Origin: an uncultured Lachnospiraceae bacterium
GTDB taxonomy: Bacteria > Bacillota > Clostridia > Lachnospirales > Lachnospiraceae
DNA length: 48,783 nt
Assembly: GCA_947382355.1 (NCBI GenBank)
Contig: CANCYR010000023.1
Location: forward strand, 1 to 48,783
Direction of reading: 5' to 3'
Shown: positions 1 through 9,130 of the stretch, one piece after another
Numbering within the stretch: the stretch's first letter is position 1
Layout: the number at the start of each line of letters is the position of its first letter
Notes under the pieces: generated by a model
The model's input: only the letters and a program-made list of their open reading frames with translations
What the model was told of the DNA's origin: nothing
The model's database searches: none
Position numbers and translations under genes: made by a program

Positions 1-92
1 TTTTATCAGAGCGGGAGCGTGGCGACGTAGAAACACTTTCTGCCTGCAGCCGGTTTGGCTTCCCAAAGGGGAACTGCTGTCTGAACGGTTAT
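1..92 (-). repeat. Partial large hairpin element (copy 1)
   Basis: The window opens inside one copy of the hairpin family described at 30936..31152. Only the right half is present: the end of the core (TTTTATCAGAGCGGGAGCG), the conserved GTAGAAAC junction, then a copy-specific arm ending in a tip like TCTGAACGGTTA. Its orientation matches the copy at 27484. The opposite arm lies outside the window, so self-complementarity cannot be tested here. Confidence 0.75.
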
Positions 93-184
93 ATAGAATG
101 TGCAGAAACAGAAAGAAAAATAAAACACAGAATCATCACAGAACTGCCATATATTGGACACAGAATTCCCACAAAATGAACACA

Positions 185-237
185 CTCCTTTTTTACAATA
201 TTACTGACTAAAGTACGTGTAAAAAAGGAGGTTTTTT
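185..237 (+). promoter_or_regulatory. Terminator-like hairpin sequestering a ribosome binding site
   Basis: A perfect 13-bp stem pairs 185..197 (CTCCTTTTTTACA) with 218..230 (TGTAAAAAAGGAG) around a 20-nt loop, and six T residues follow directly before the ATG at 238. The 3' strand contains the AAGGAGG ribosome binding site of the adaptor gene. If formed in RNA, the stem would hide the binding site and could also act as an intrinsic terminator. The stem is seen; the regulatory role is inferred. Confidence 0.55.
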
Positions 238-1934
238 ATGAAAAGGCGTAAGGTAATCATTGCTCTTGCGGGTCTGGTTCTGGTGGCTGGTATAGCAGTT
301 GTCTTTGCGGGGAACAGAAGCAGAAGGGGGAATAAACAGGAGAACAGGCCTTCCGTGCAGACTGCTACATTGAATAAGCGAACGGTTATGAATACATTAA
401 GCGTAACCGGTACAGTGGAAAGTGCCATGAGCAAAACGATTACCTCATCCTTAAAGGATGTAAAGGTGCAGAAAGTAAATGTGCAGGTAGGTGATGAAGT
501 AAAGGCAGGCGATGTTATCTGTGTGTTTGATACTTCTGATTTGGAAGAAAACCTGACAGATGCACAGACAAATCTGAATGTAAGCAGGCAAAAAACAGCA
601 AATGAGATAGAAACAGCAAAAGAAGAGCTGGAAAATACAAAGACGGCTACGGCAGCTTCCGCTGCCAGAGCAGGTGAGACAGCGGCAGAAGCAGATTCTG
701 CTTATCAGGAAGCGTTGGAAAAATCTGATAAGGCATATAAGGAATATGAAGATGCAAGTCAGGAAGAAGCGGAATTAAAAGAAAAAACATCCACTATAAA
801 GAAGGAAATAAAAGAAGCCAAATCAGGGCTGAGCGCTTTGGAAAGCATGCTTTTGGCAGTACAGACGGAAGAGGAAAAAACACAGGCACAGGCTGATATA
901 GAAAAGAAAAACGCGGAGATAGAAAGTCTGAACAAACAATATGAAGCCTCAAAGAAAAGCTATGAGGAAGCCGGCAGGAAGACGGAGGAAAAGCTGGCTG
1001 AATATGAAGCGGCAAAAAAAGAGGCGGATAATGCGAAAAGTTCTTATAAAAAAGCCGTCTGGGAAAAAGAGGATACAGAAAGGAATAACGCCCAAAGTGT
1101 ATCGGGAAAGGAAAACAGTCTGGAAAATTCCAGACTGAATGCTGTGAACAGTTCGTCCAATGAGGAAAATCAGGTAGAAGAACTGAAGGAGCAGATTGAA
1201 AGCTGTACCATTAAGGCCACTTCTGATGGAATCATCACTTCGCTGAACGTAGAAGAGGGGGAAGTATTTTCCGGCGGACAGGTAGTGACGGTACAGGACA
1301 ACGAAGCTTTATCGTGTCAGTCAACGTGGATGAATATGATATTGCCGACGTGGCAAAAGGAATGCGTGTGGTTATAAAGACTGATGCAACAGGTGATGAA
1401 GAATTGGAAGGGGAGATAACATTTGTTTCTCCAACTCCCTCTGACAATTCTGCCGCAATGGGAAGCAGTTCCGGCGAATCCGGTTATCCGGTAGAAATCA
1501 GGCTGAATACAGAAAACGAAAGACTGCGCATCGGAATGACGGCAAAGGCAAGCATTGTACTTGAAGAAAGCAGGGATGTATTTGCCGTGCCCTATGATGC
1601 CATTCATACAAATGAGGCAGGGGAAAGCGTTATCTATATTAAGGAGCAGGGAAACAGCCCGGTGAACGGGAATAAGGAAAACGGTACAAAAGAAATCCCG
1701 GTGACGAAAGGGCTTGAAAGCGATTATTACACGGAAATTACCGGCGATGAACTGGAAGAAGGAATGGAAGTTGTGCTGGATGGACAGAATGCGCTGCAGG
1801 TGTCTGATGAAAAAGTGAAGGAAACAGATGAAGGAGGTATGTTTGATAAAATAGGAGGAGCACCGGATGGCGGAGGAAAGTCCGGCGGAGGCGGCTTTGG
1901 CGGCGCCCCGGGCGGGGTTCCGGGCGGATTTTAG
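238..1934 (+). pseudogene. HlyD/MacA-like efflux adaptor, frameshifted
   Basis: Membrane-fusion (periplasmic-adaptor-type) subunit of a MacB-like ABC exporter. It has an N-terminal membrane anchor (about residues 7-25), a biotinyl-lipoyl-like segment, a long glutamate/lysine/alanine-rich coiled coil (about residues 100-310), then beta-barrel segments and a glycine-rich tail. The reading frame breaks near 1308-1311. The first frame runs 238..1377 and the second continues from about 1314 to 1934. Adding one T to the TTT at 1308-1310 restores one uninterrupted protein of about 565 residues reading EAFIVSVNVDEYD across the join. The simplest explanations are a sequencing error or a very recent slippage mutation in a T run, since both halves remain intact. 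It is followed 15 bp later by its ATPase and permease genes, so it probably forms one export operon with them. The substrate is unknown. Confidence 0.8.
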
Positions 1935-1949
1935 GAAGGAGGCTGTTAA

Positions 1950-2651
1950 ATGTCGCAGAATATGATTCGACTAAACTCTGTTAAAAAACGGTTTTACATA
2001 GGAGAACCAAAGGAACTGGAAATTCTCCACGGCATTGATTTACAGATAAAGGAAGGAGAATTTGTATCCATTGTAGGCGCCTCCGGCTCCGGAAAGACTA
2101 CTTTAATGAACATTATCGGCATATTAGACAAGCCTACAGAGGGTTCTTATTTTTTGGATGGAGTGGATGTAGTAAAAGCAAAGGATTTGGAATTGTCAAG
2201 AATAAGAAATAAGAAAATCGGTTTTGTATTTCAGACCTATAATCTGGTTCCAAAGGCAAGCGCTTTAAAAAATGTGGAGCTGCCTATGTTATATGGAGGC
2301 GTTGAGAGGAAGCAGAGAAAGAAGCGGGCAAAGGAACTGTTAGAGCTTGTGGGGATGGAGGAAAGAATGCACCATAAGCCGGAGGAATTGTCAGGAGGAC
2401 AGAAGCAGAGAGTTGCCATTGCAAGGGCAATGGCAAATAATCCTTCCATTATTCTGGCGGATGAGCCTACCGGTGCATTGGATTCCAAAACAGGGCGGAA
2501 AATTATGGATATATTTCACAGGCTCAATAAAGAGCAGGGAAAAACCATTCTGCTTATTACCCATTCGCAGGAGCTTGCATTGGAAACCGGGAGAATCGTT
2601 ACTATAAAAGACGGAAGCATAACAGGGGAGGAAAAAGGAAAAGTATGTTAA
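1950..2651 (+). CDS. MacB-type ABC transporter ATPase
   Basis: ATP-hydrolysing subunit of an ABC exporter, 233 residues, a usual length for the LolD/MacB-type ATPases. Walker A GASGSGKT is at residues 43-50, the Q-loop glutamine near 95, the signature LSGGQ at 147-151, Walker B IILADE at 167-172 and the H-loop histidine near 205, so it should be active. It starts at ATG 1950 behind AAGGAGG and its end overlaps the start of the permease gene by 7 bp, which suggests translational coupling. It presumably works with the adaptor upstream and the permease downstream. Such tripartite sets export peptides, drugs or lipids; the cargo cannot be told from sequence. Confidence 0.93.
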   Translation: MSQNMIRLNSVKKRFYIGEPKELEILHGIDLQIKEGEFVSIVGASGSGKTTLMNIIGILDKPTEGSYFLDGVDVVKAKDLELSRIRNKKIGFVFQTYNLVPKASALKNVELPMLYGGVERKQRKKRAKELLELVGMEERMHHKPEELSGGQKQRVAIARAMANNPSIILADEPTGALDSKTGRKIMDIFHRLNKEQGKTILLITHSQELALETGRIVTIKDGSITGEEKGKVC

Positions 2652-3934
2652 TAATTGAAAATCTGATAATGGCCTTTTCCAGTCTGCTTTCAAATAAAAT
2701 GCGGGCGCTGCTGACCATGCTGGGGATTATTATAGGGATTGCTTCCGTAATTGCCATTATGACGGTTGGAAACTCCATCAGCATGTCGGTTGCAGCCAAC
2801 ATGGAATCCATGGGCGCTAACAATATTACCGTCGGCTTACAGCAAAAATCCACAGAGGAGCAGGTGTCAGAAAGCGGAGCAAGATTTGAAGGAGGAACAA
2901 GGGGAAGAACCATCCGGGAGGAAGACCTGATTACGGAGGAAATGCTGGAGGAGTTAGCCGTTGCTTATCAGCAGCAGATTGCAGGCATTTCTCTAAGTGT
3001 TTCATCGGGAAACGGCACGGCTGAAAAGGGAAAGCTGTATGCAAATGTTTCTGTGACAGGCGGAAATGAAGGGTATTTTCAGCTAAACGAGCTTACGATA
3101 AATGCAGGGCGGGGACTGACGGAAACCGATCAGGAAAAGGGCGGAAAAGTGGCTGTGGTTTCTGACAAGCTGGTAGAAAATTTGTATGAAGGAAATGCAC
3201 AGAGCGCTATTGGAGCTATGGTGGAGGTTTCCATCAATAATCGCTATTACACATATACGATTGTGGGCGTGTATGAGTATCAGGCAGAAGCCGCCTCTTT
3301 TTCTACCGATTCCGAAGAGGATATTACAACTCAGCTGTACATTCCCTTAAAAGCTGCACAGGCTCAAAACCATTCTGCAAAGGGCTATGAACAATTTACG
3401 GTTGCCACTGAGTCCGGCGTGGATACAGAAGCCTTTATGGAACAGCTGGAACATTTTTTTGACAGATATTACCGGAAAAACCAGGATTACCAAATCAGTG
3501 CCTTCAGCATGGAAACAATGCTTTCTTCCATGACGGATATGCTTTCCACCATATCTCTGGCAATAGCAGTCATAGCGGGAATTTCACTTTTGGTAGGCGG
3601 AATCGGCGTTATGAATATCATGCTTGTTTCCATTACGGAAAGAACAAGGGAAATCGGAACCAGAAAGGCTTTGGGAGCCACTAACGGTTCCATACGGCTG
3701 CAGTTTATTATGGAAGCAGTGGTAATCTGTCTGTCCGGCGGCTTTATGGGAATCCTTTCGGGTATTGGGATCGGAGCCGTTTTGGCGGGGGTTATGGGGT
3801 ATGAGGCAAAGGCAAGTATGGCAGGAATCCTGGCAGCTGTTTCCTTTTCGGTGGTGCTTGGGATTTTCTTTGGATATTATCCGGCAGAAAAGGCAGCAAG
3901 GATGAACCCTATTGAAGCATTAAGGTATGAATAA
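2645..3934 (+). CDS. MacB-type ABC transporter permease (FtsX fold)
   Basis: Membrane subunit of the same exporter, 429 residues. One N-terminal membrane helix (about 17-40) is followed by a large extracytoplasmic domain of MacB_PCD type (about 45-285) and three C-terminal helices with the conserved FtsX-family segment GIGVMNIMLVSITERTREIG. This four-helix plan fits a mechanotransmission exporter that works on substrates outside the membrane rather than a classical channel. The start at 2645 lies inside the end of the ATPase gene. No terminator is visible immediately after it. Confidence 0.92.
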   Translation: MLIIENLIMAFSSLLSNKMRALLTMLGIIIGIASVIAIMTVGNSISMSVAANMESMGANNITVGLQQKSTEEQVSESGARFEGGTRGRTIREEDLITEEMLEELAVAYQQQIAGISLSVSSGNGTAEKGKLYANVSVTGGNEGYFQLNELTINAGRGLTETDQEKGGKVAVVSDKLVENLYEGNAQSAIGAMVEVSINNRYYTYTIVGVYEYQAEAASFSTDSEEDITTQLYIPLKAAQAQNHSAKGYEQFTVATESGVDTEAFMEQLEHFFDRYYRKNQDYQISAFSMETMLSSMTDMLSTISLAIAVIAGISLLVGGIGVMNIMLVSITERTREIGTRKALGATNGSIRLQFIMEAVVICLSGGFMGILSGIGIGAVLAGVMGYEAKASMAGILAAVSFSVVLGIFFGYYPAEKAARMNPIEALRYE

Positions 3935-3941
3935 AAAACAT

Positions 3942-3970
3942 TTGCCAAAACGAATATTTTCGGCTAAGAT
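3942..3970 (+). promoter_or_regulatory. Putative SigA promoter for the lipoprotein isomerase
   Basis: TTGCCA at 3942-3947 and TAAGAT at 3965-3970 are separated by 17 bp, about 50 bp upstream of the ATG at 4017. A second TATAAA lies just downstream. This would let the isomerase gene be transcribed apart from the exporter operon. Confidence 0.5.
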
Positions 3971-4016
3971 ATAAAATGATGAAAAAAATAAAAATATAAG
4001 GAAAAAGGAATGTGAC

Positions 4017-5072
4017 ATGAAGAAAAAAATAATATTTGCAGCAGCATTAACAAGCATGGCAGTGGTTTTTTCAGCTTGCGGAAGCAGTGAAAAGTACAAT
4101 ACGATAGATGCCAGTCTGGAAAGTAAGATTACAGAGCTTGCCCAGTATAAGGGACTGTCCTATGAGCAGGCAGAGGTGACGGTTACCGATGAAGAGGTAG
4201 AGGAAGATATGCAAATGGAGCTGTCCTGGTATGGGAGCTATGAGAAGATTCCGGACAAGACCGTGGCAGAAAAAGGAGATACAGTAAACATTTCCTTTAA
4301 GGGAACCATGAACGGAGAAGAATTTGAAGGCGGCACTTCGGAAAGCTACGATTTGACCCTTGGGGACGGAGAGATGATAGAGGGCTTTGAAGAAGCCGTT
4401 ATAGGAAAAAATGTAGGCGATACGGTTACTGTGGATTTAGTATTTCCAGAGGATTATATTGATGGAGAGGTGGCAGGACAGAACGTAACCTTTGAGATTA
4501 CCCTGAACCAGATTGAAGAATATGTGGAGCCGGAGCTTACCGATGAATTTGTAAAGGAAAATCTGGAATACGAAAATGTAGAGGCGTTTCGGGAAGCCAC
4601 CAAAAATAATCTTGTGGAAAGCGGGATGGAAACTGCTGAGGAAGATGCCAGAAACGCAATGATGGAAGAAATCATGGAAAATAGTAAATTTGAACTTGCA
4701 GAGGAAGAGGTTTCCCGATATCGGGAGGATATGATTGCAGAATATCAGTCCTATGCTGAAATGTATGGAATGAGCTATGGGGATTTCCTTGAAATGTTCA
4801 TGGGCACTACTGAGGAAGCATTTGAAGAAGAAAGCAAGGGCATGGCAGAGGACAGCATTAAGACGATTCTCATATATCAGGCAATTATTGACAAAGAAAA
4901 TCTGAGTGTAACAGAAAAAGAGTACCAGAAAGCTGTCAAGGAAATGATGGAAGAAGATGAGTACGGCAGCGTGGAGGAATTTGAAGCGGATTATGATAAA
5001 ATGTCCATCATCAGCGACATGCTATATGACAAGGTCATGAATTTTATTGTCGAAAACGCAAATAGCAAATAA
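4017..5072 (+). CDS. Lipoprotein FKBP/trigger-factor-like prolyl isomerase
   Basis: Probable extracytoplasmic folding factor of 351 residues. The signal peptide ends in a lipobox with the acceptor cysteine at about residue 21 (FSAC). An FKBP-type peptidyl-prolyl isomerase domain follows (about 85-170, with VNISFKGTMNGEEFEGG and MIEGFEEAVIGKNVGD), then an acidic helical segment resembling the trigger factor C-terminal chaperone domain (about 175-345). The ribosome-binding N-terminal domain of true trigger factor is absent, which fits a secreted role. It probably assists folding at the membrane-wall interface, in the way PrsA does in other Firmicutes. It stands alone between two export modules, with its own putative promoter and a terminator behind it. 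Function is inferred from the domain combination. Confidence 0.87.
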   Translation: MKKKIIFAAALTSMAVVFSACGSSEKYNTIDASLESKITELAQYKGLSYEQAEVTVTDEEVEEDMQMELSWYGSYEKIPDKTVAEKGDTVNISFKGTMNGEEFEGGTSESYDLTLGDGEMIEGFEEAVIGKNVGDTVTVDLVFPEDYIDGEVAGQNVTFEITLNQIEEYVEPELTDEFVKENLEYENVEAFREATKNNLVESGMETAEEDARNAMMEEIMENSKFELAEEEVSRYREDMIAEYQSYAEMYGMSYGDFLEMFMGTTEEAFEEESKGMAEDSIKTILIYQAIIDKENLSVTEKEYQKAVKEMMEEDEYGSVEEFEADYDKMSIISDMLYDKVMNFIVENANSK

Positions 5073-5100
5073 AATAGCAGGAATTACCGATAAAGTTAGC

Positions 5101-5140
5101 GCTTTCCATATTCATGATTTAGTGGTATGGAAAGCCTTTT
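5101..5140 (+). terminator. Rho-independent terminator after the isomerase gene
   Basis: A perfect 10-bp stem pairs 5101..5110 (GCTTTCCATA) with 5126..5135 (TATGGAAAGC), with a 15-nt loop and a short T run at 5137-5140. It begins 28 bp after the stop codon. Confidence 0.6.
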
Positions 5141-5217
5141 ATGTCATATCTTGTGGCAAAAATGAGGGGATTGTGTGTTTTTTAAGAAATAAATAAGAAA
5201 TATATAGTAGAGAACTA

Positions 5218-5246
5218 CTGACATTTATATAAGTTTGTGATATCAT
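5218..5246 (+). promoter_or_regulatory. Putative SigA promoter for the second ABC module
   Basis: CTGACA at 5218-5223 and TATCAT at 5241-5246 are separated by 17 bp, about 40 bp before the ATPase ATG at 5286. The surrounding DNA is AT-rich. Confidence 0.5.
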
Positions 5247-5285
5247 AATACAGGAAATCAGTCAGAAAAAGGAAAGGGAGAAGGA

Positions 5286-6017
5286 ATGGCAGAAGAAAAG
5301 GGAAAAGCTGTTATTCAGGTAAAGGATTTATATAAAATCTACCGGGTAGGTGACAGCAAGGTCCGGGCGCTTAACGGTGTGGACTTTTCCATTTACAAAG
5401 GAGAGTTCTGCGCCATTGTAGGTACGTCCGGTTCTGGAAAGTCTACTCTGTTGAATATGCTTGCCGGTCTGGAAAAGCCCACAAAGGGCGAAATTATCAT
5501 TGCAGGAGAGCATATGGAGACAAAAAATGAAAATCAGCTTGTAAAGTTTCGCAGGGAGCATATAGGATTTATTTTTCAGTCCTTCAATCTGTTGGGAACT
5601 ATGAATGCGCTGGAAAATGTGGCGCTGCCCCTTACCTTTCAGGGCATGGACAAGGAAACAAGGCTGGCCAGGGCGGACAAGGTGCTGAATCTGGTAAATT
5701 TAAAAAAGCATAAAAAACATAAGCCAAATCAGATGTCCGGCGGGCAGCAGCAGAGAGTGGGCGTAGCAAGGGCGCTGGTAGTGAATCCGGAAATTATTTT
5801 TGCGGACGAGCCTACCGGAAATCTGGATTCCAATACTTCTGAAGAAGTCATGAATTTGATGAAGCGGGTAGTAAGGGAGCAGAACCAGACGCTTGTCATG
5901 GTTACCCATGACAATCATCTTGCAAGCTTTGCGGACCGGATTTTCCATATTAAAGACGGCAAAATCATTAAGATTGAAGATACAAGAGAAAACCTTAAGG
6001 AACAAGTGAACGAATAA
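5286..6017 (+). CDS. ABC transporter ATPase (second export module)
   Basis: ATPase of a second MacB/LolD-like exporter, 243 residues. Walker A GTSGSGKS is at residues 46-53, the Q-loop is in FIFQSFNL, the signature reads MSGGQQQR (about 150-157), Walker B IIFADE is at about 170-175 and the H-loop histidine is near 208. The motifs are intact. It is followed at 32 bp by a CARDB-like membrane-anchored protein and then by a matching permease, so the three genes appear to be one operon in which the CARDB protein takes the place of a HlyD adaptor. The cargo is unknown. Confidence 0.92.
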   Translation: MAEEKGKAVIQVKDLYKIYRVGDSKVRALNGVDFSIYKGEFCAIVGTSGSGKSTLLNMLAGLEKPTKGEIIIAGEHMETKNENQLVKFRREHIGFIFQSFNLLGTMNALENVALPLTFQGMDKETRLARADKVLNLVNLKKHKKHKPNQMSGGQQQRVGVARALVVNPEIIFADEPTGNLDSNTSEEVMNLMKRVVREQNQTLVMVTHDNHLASFADRIFHIKDGKIIKIEDTRENLKEQVNE

Positions 6018-6049
6018 AACAGATTTAGGAAAAACAGGAGCGGGTAAAA

Positions 6050-7699
6050 ATGAAAAGAGTTTTATTGGAAAAGTTAAGGAGATTAGGAATTTTAGCGCTG
6101 TGTACGGCATGCTTTGTCACAATGGTTCCGGCGGATGTACATGCCACGGTAACGAAAACTCCGGTTCAGCAGGAGAATGATGATGATTCGGATGATAAAT
6201 CTGATGATACGGGCAATACGTCCACAGGGAGTACTCCGGAAGAAGGAAAAGAACAGGTAGGCGGAAGTGAAAATGTTTCCGGTGAGGATGAGAAAGAACC
6301 GGCAGGTCCCGGCACTGTAGAAGATGGAGTTTCATCCACCAGCGAATTCTTAATTGTAGGCGACTGTGTTCCAACGCCAACTGCAAGCTACGGGCAAAAG
6401 GTGCATCTTATCCTGCCAATTTACAATATGGGTGTGGAAACAGTTACTAATCTGGTAATTACTCCAACTGTTTCTACCAAGGCGGAGGAATGGCCTTTCC
6501 GTCTGGATACGGTGGGACTGGTGCAGTGTGTGGATTACATTCCCCCAAGCCCCAATAAAGAGGTTGCATATGCCAACCGCCGTGAGGTGGAATGGGATCT
6601 TGTAGTGAGAAATGATGTTTTGACCGGTTATTATCCGTTAAAGTTCAATGTTTCTTACTACAGGAATAATGCAATTGAAACAGCAGAGCTGTACACATAT
6701 ATCAATACGAAGGGAGCGGCAGGAAGCGGTTCACTGGATGCTTCCGATGCAGAGAAATCCTCCAATCCGAGAATTATCGTAACAGGCTTTGAGACGGATC
6801 CCAAGGAGGTTTTTGCAGGCGATACCTTTAACCTGACCATTCATGTTCAGAATACATCCAAAAGGACATCTGTAAACAACGTAATGTTTTCACTGGAGGC
6901 AGTAAATGAAGGAAAGGATGAGGATACCACATATTCTGCCTTTCTGCCCACATCAGGCTCCAGTACGGTCTTTATGGACAGCATTGGAGCACAGCAAAGC
7001 GCAGATATTAAGATAGAAATGACGGCTAAGGCAGACTTGGCGCAAAAGCCTTACGTGCTTGAGGTGAAAGCGGACTATGAGGATGCCCAGAATAATTCAT
7101 TTTCCTCAACCTCCAATGTATCCATACCCGTTAAGCAGGTGGCTAAGTTCGATGTAAGCTCTATAGATGTTATGCCGGAAAGCATTACTGTTGGCGGGGA
7201 ATCCAATGTAATGTTCAATATTTACAATACGGGAAAGACAACTCTTTATAATGTTCAGGTAGAATTTGTAGGCGACAGTATTTCAGGCGGGGATACTTTC
7301 CTCGGAAAGATTGAATCAGGCGGAACCGGAAACGTGGATTCCATGATTAGCGGAGCCCAGCCCACTATGGATGAAGGAATTATCAAGGCGGTAATTTCCT
7401 ATGAGGATGAGGCAGGAAATAAAAAAGAATTGGAAAAGGAGCTGACTCTTTTTGTCCAGGAAGATACAATGGGCGATATGATGGACCCGGATATGATGGA
7501 AGGCATGGACGAGGAGCCAAAGGCCAAACCGAAATGGCTTATAGCAGTTATTATCCTTGTGGTCATTATCCTTGCGGTGGCGGGTATTATAGTGTTTATC
7601 AATGTTAAGAAAAAGAAAAAAAATCAGGCAGAGTTAAATGAGGATTTGGATGATTTGTTGAACGAGGTAGAAAAAGAGCGGGAAGACAAGGATGAGTAA
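6050..7699 (+). CDS. Membrane-anchored CARDB-like protein of an ABC module
   Basis: Secreted, C-terminally anchored protein of 549 residues. A signal peptide (about 1-32) is followed by an acidic, low-complexity stretch rich in Asp, Ser, Gly and Glu (about 43-95). Several beta-rich repeats of CARDB/NPCBM-like character follow (about 100-475; for example GVETVTNLVITPTV, NTSKRTSVNNVMFSLEA and NTGKTTLYNVQVEFVG). A single membrane helix sits at about 508-530, with a short charged tail inside. CARDB-type folds bind partners outside the cell. Its position between ATPase and permease genes, 12 bp before the permease, suggests a dedicated extracytoplasmic partner of the exporter. I infer the role from position and cannot name a substrate. 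Confidence 0.8.
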   Translation: MKRVLLEKLRRLGILALCTACFVTMVPADVHATVTKTPVQQENDDDSDDKSDDTGNTSTGSTPEEGKEQVGGSENVSGEDEKEPAGPGTVEDGVSSTSEFLIVGDCVPTPTASYGQKVHLILPIYNMGVETVTNLVITPTVSTKAEEWPFRLDTVGLVQCVDYIPPSPNKEVAYANRREVEWDLVVRNDVLTGYYPLKFNVSYYRNNAIETAELYTYINTKGAAGSGSLDASDAEKSSNPRIIVTGFETDPKEVFAGDTFNLTIHVQNTSKRTSVNNVMFSLEAVNEGKDEDTTYSAFLPTSGSSTVFMDSIGAQQSADIKIEMTAKADLAQKPYVLEVKADYEDAQNNSFSSTSNVSIPVKQVAKFDVSSIDVMPESITVGGESNVMFNIYNTGKTTLYNVQVEFVGDSISGGDTFLGKIESGGTGNVDSMISGAQPTMDEGIIKAVISYEDEAGNKKELEKELTLFVQEDTMGDMMDPDMMEGMDEEPKAKPKWLIAVIILVVIILAVAGIIVFINVKKKKKNQAELNEDLDDLLNEVEKEREDKDE

Positions 7700-7711
7700 G
7701 GAGCGTAACCC

Positions 7712-9046
7712 ATGAGATTTATAGATTTGTGGAGAATGAGCAGCAGCAATCTCTGGAAGAGGAAGATGCGTACCATATTGACCGTTCTCGGCGTAGTAAT
7801 CGGGACTGCCTCCATTGTAGTCATGATTTCTTTGGGGCTTGGTCTGAATAAGTCCATGATGAAGGAGATTGAAGAAAACGGGGGACTGACTACCATTACT
7901 GTATATCCGGATTATTCCAGTGACAGCATGACCGGTGAGGATAGCACGGAAAAGCGCCTGTCAGATGAACTGGTGGAAGCGATTGGGGAAATAGAACATG
8001 TGGATATTGTTTCTCCGGTGCTGAATATAAATGTAATCGGAAGATACGGCAGTTATGAAAATACCTACATGAATGTTAACGGGATGACATTGGAAGCGCT
8101 GGAGAAGATGGACATTGAATTAAAAGAAGGTGCGCTTCCCCAAAAGGATGCCGGAGTGCTTCAGTTCGTATACGGAAATCAGATAATTAACGATTTTTAC
8201 AGCAGCAGGGAAATGGGAGAAGCGCCGGATATCGATTTGATGAAAGATACGATTTTTATTGTATTTGATTCTGATGCTTACTGGAACAGCAAATATGATG
8301 ACGGAGAGAGCGGAACACCGGTGAAGCCTCCTAAAAAGTATCTGGTGGAAACAGCCGGCGTAGTAGCAGGCGGGCCGGAGGTTTATGGACAGCATAGCTG
8401 GAATATATATTGCGATATTGATGAATTGACCAAACAGTTAAAGAAAATATTTAAGAATAAGGCAATTCCGGGACAGCCCACCACCACATCAGGAAAGCCT
8501 TATAAGGAACTGTATTATAACAGCATATATGTAAATGTGGATAGTATCGACCATGTGGCTGATGTGCAGAAAAGCATTGTGGAGTTGGGATATCAGGCGG
8601 AAAGCAATGCAGAATGGGTAAAGTCCCAGCAGCGGCAGTTTGGATATATTCAGGCAGTGCTTGGAGGTATCGGAGCCGTATCCATGCTGGTAGCGGCAAT
8701 CAGTATTGCCAATACTATGATGATGTCCATCTATGAAAGGACAAAGGAAATCGGTATTATGAAAGTACTGGGATGTGATTTGAAAAATATACAGGCATTG
8801 TTCTTGATGGAAGCAGGATTTATCGGACTGATTGGCGGTATGGTGGGAATTGTTTTAAGCTACAGCATTTCCGTTGTTATCAATGTGGTAGTAAAGAATA
8901 TTATGCAGATGCAGCTTTCCGTAATTCCTGTCTGGCTGGCAGGACTGGCAATTTGCTTTGCTGTTTTAGTGGGAATGGCAGCAGGTTTCTTCCCGTCCTT
9001 AAGGGCTATGAAGCTAAGTCCTTTGGCAGCAATTCGAAATGATTAG
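7712..9046 (+). CDS. ABC transporter permease (MacB/FtsX type)
   Basis: Permease of the second module, 444 residues. It has an N-terminal membrane helix (about 20-45), a MacB_PCD-like extracellular domain (about 48-305) and three C-terminal helices carrying the FtsX motif (SIANTMMMSIYERTKEIGIMKVLG). It starts 12 bp after the CARDB gene. The downstream stop is followed by a strong hairpin with a T run that doubles as the leader of spoVAA. Confidence 0.92.
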   Translation: MRFIDLWRMSSSNLWKRKMRTILTVLGVVIGTASIVVMISLGLGLNKSMMKEIEENGGLTTITVYPDYSSDSMTGEDSTEKRLSDELVEAIGEIEHVDIVSPVLNINVIGRYGSYENTYMNVNGMTLEALEKMDIELKEGALPQKDAGVLQFVYGNQIINDFYSSREMGEAPDIDLMKDTIFIVFDSDAYWNSKYDDGESGTPVKPPKKYLVETAGVVAGGPEVYGQHSWNIYCDIDELTKQLKKIFKNKAIPGQPTTTSGKPYKELYYNSIYVNVDSIDHVADVQKSIVELGYQAESNAEWVKSQQRQFGYIQAVLGGIGAVSMLVAAISIANTMMMSIYERTKEIGIMKVLGCDLKNIQALFLMEAGFIGLIGGMVGIVLSYSISVVINVVVKNIMQMQLSVIPVWLAGLAICFAVLVGMAAGFFPSLRAMKLSPLAAIRND

Positions 9047-9067
9047 TATTTGAGAAGGAAATCAAAT

Positions 9068-9097
9068 ACATAATTTTAATAAAAACTCTTCATACTA
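9068..9097 (+). promoter_or_regulatory. Candidate SigG/SigF promoter for spoVAA
   Basis: ACATA at 9068-9072 and CATACTA at 9091-9097 are separated by 18 bp. The second element fits the CATnnTA -10 of forespore sigma factors and the first is one base from their -35. The spoVA operon of Bacillus subtilis is SigG-controlled. The -10 lies inside the 5' strand of the terminator-like hairpin at 9082..9130, so transcripts starting here, near 9104, would lack that strand. Confidence 0.4.
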
Positions 9098-9130
9098 TTA
9101 GCAGAACGTTAATAGATGAGGAGTTTTTTT
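9082..9130 (+). terminator. Terminator hairpin overlapping the spoVAA ribosome binding site
   Basis: 9082..9100 pairs with 9110..9127 (18 pairs, one bulged A, one G-T pair), with a 9-nt loop and a T7 run ending at 9130. This has the form of an intrinsic terminator for the preceding ABC operon. The 3' strand contains GAGGAG, the ribosome binding site of spoVAA, and the T run abuts its ATG at 9131. Confidence 0.7.

Noticed and set aside
1314-1934. An independent short protein starting at GTG 1314
   Set aside because: It has no ribosome binding site, and its sequence continues the adaptor domain exactly after restoring one T. It is the second half of the frameshifted gene.
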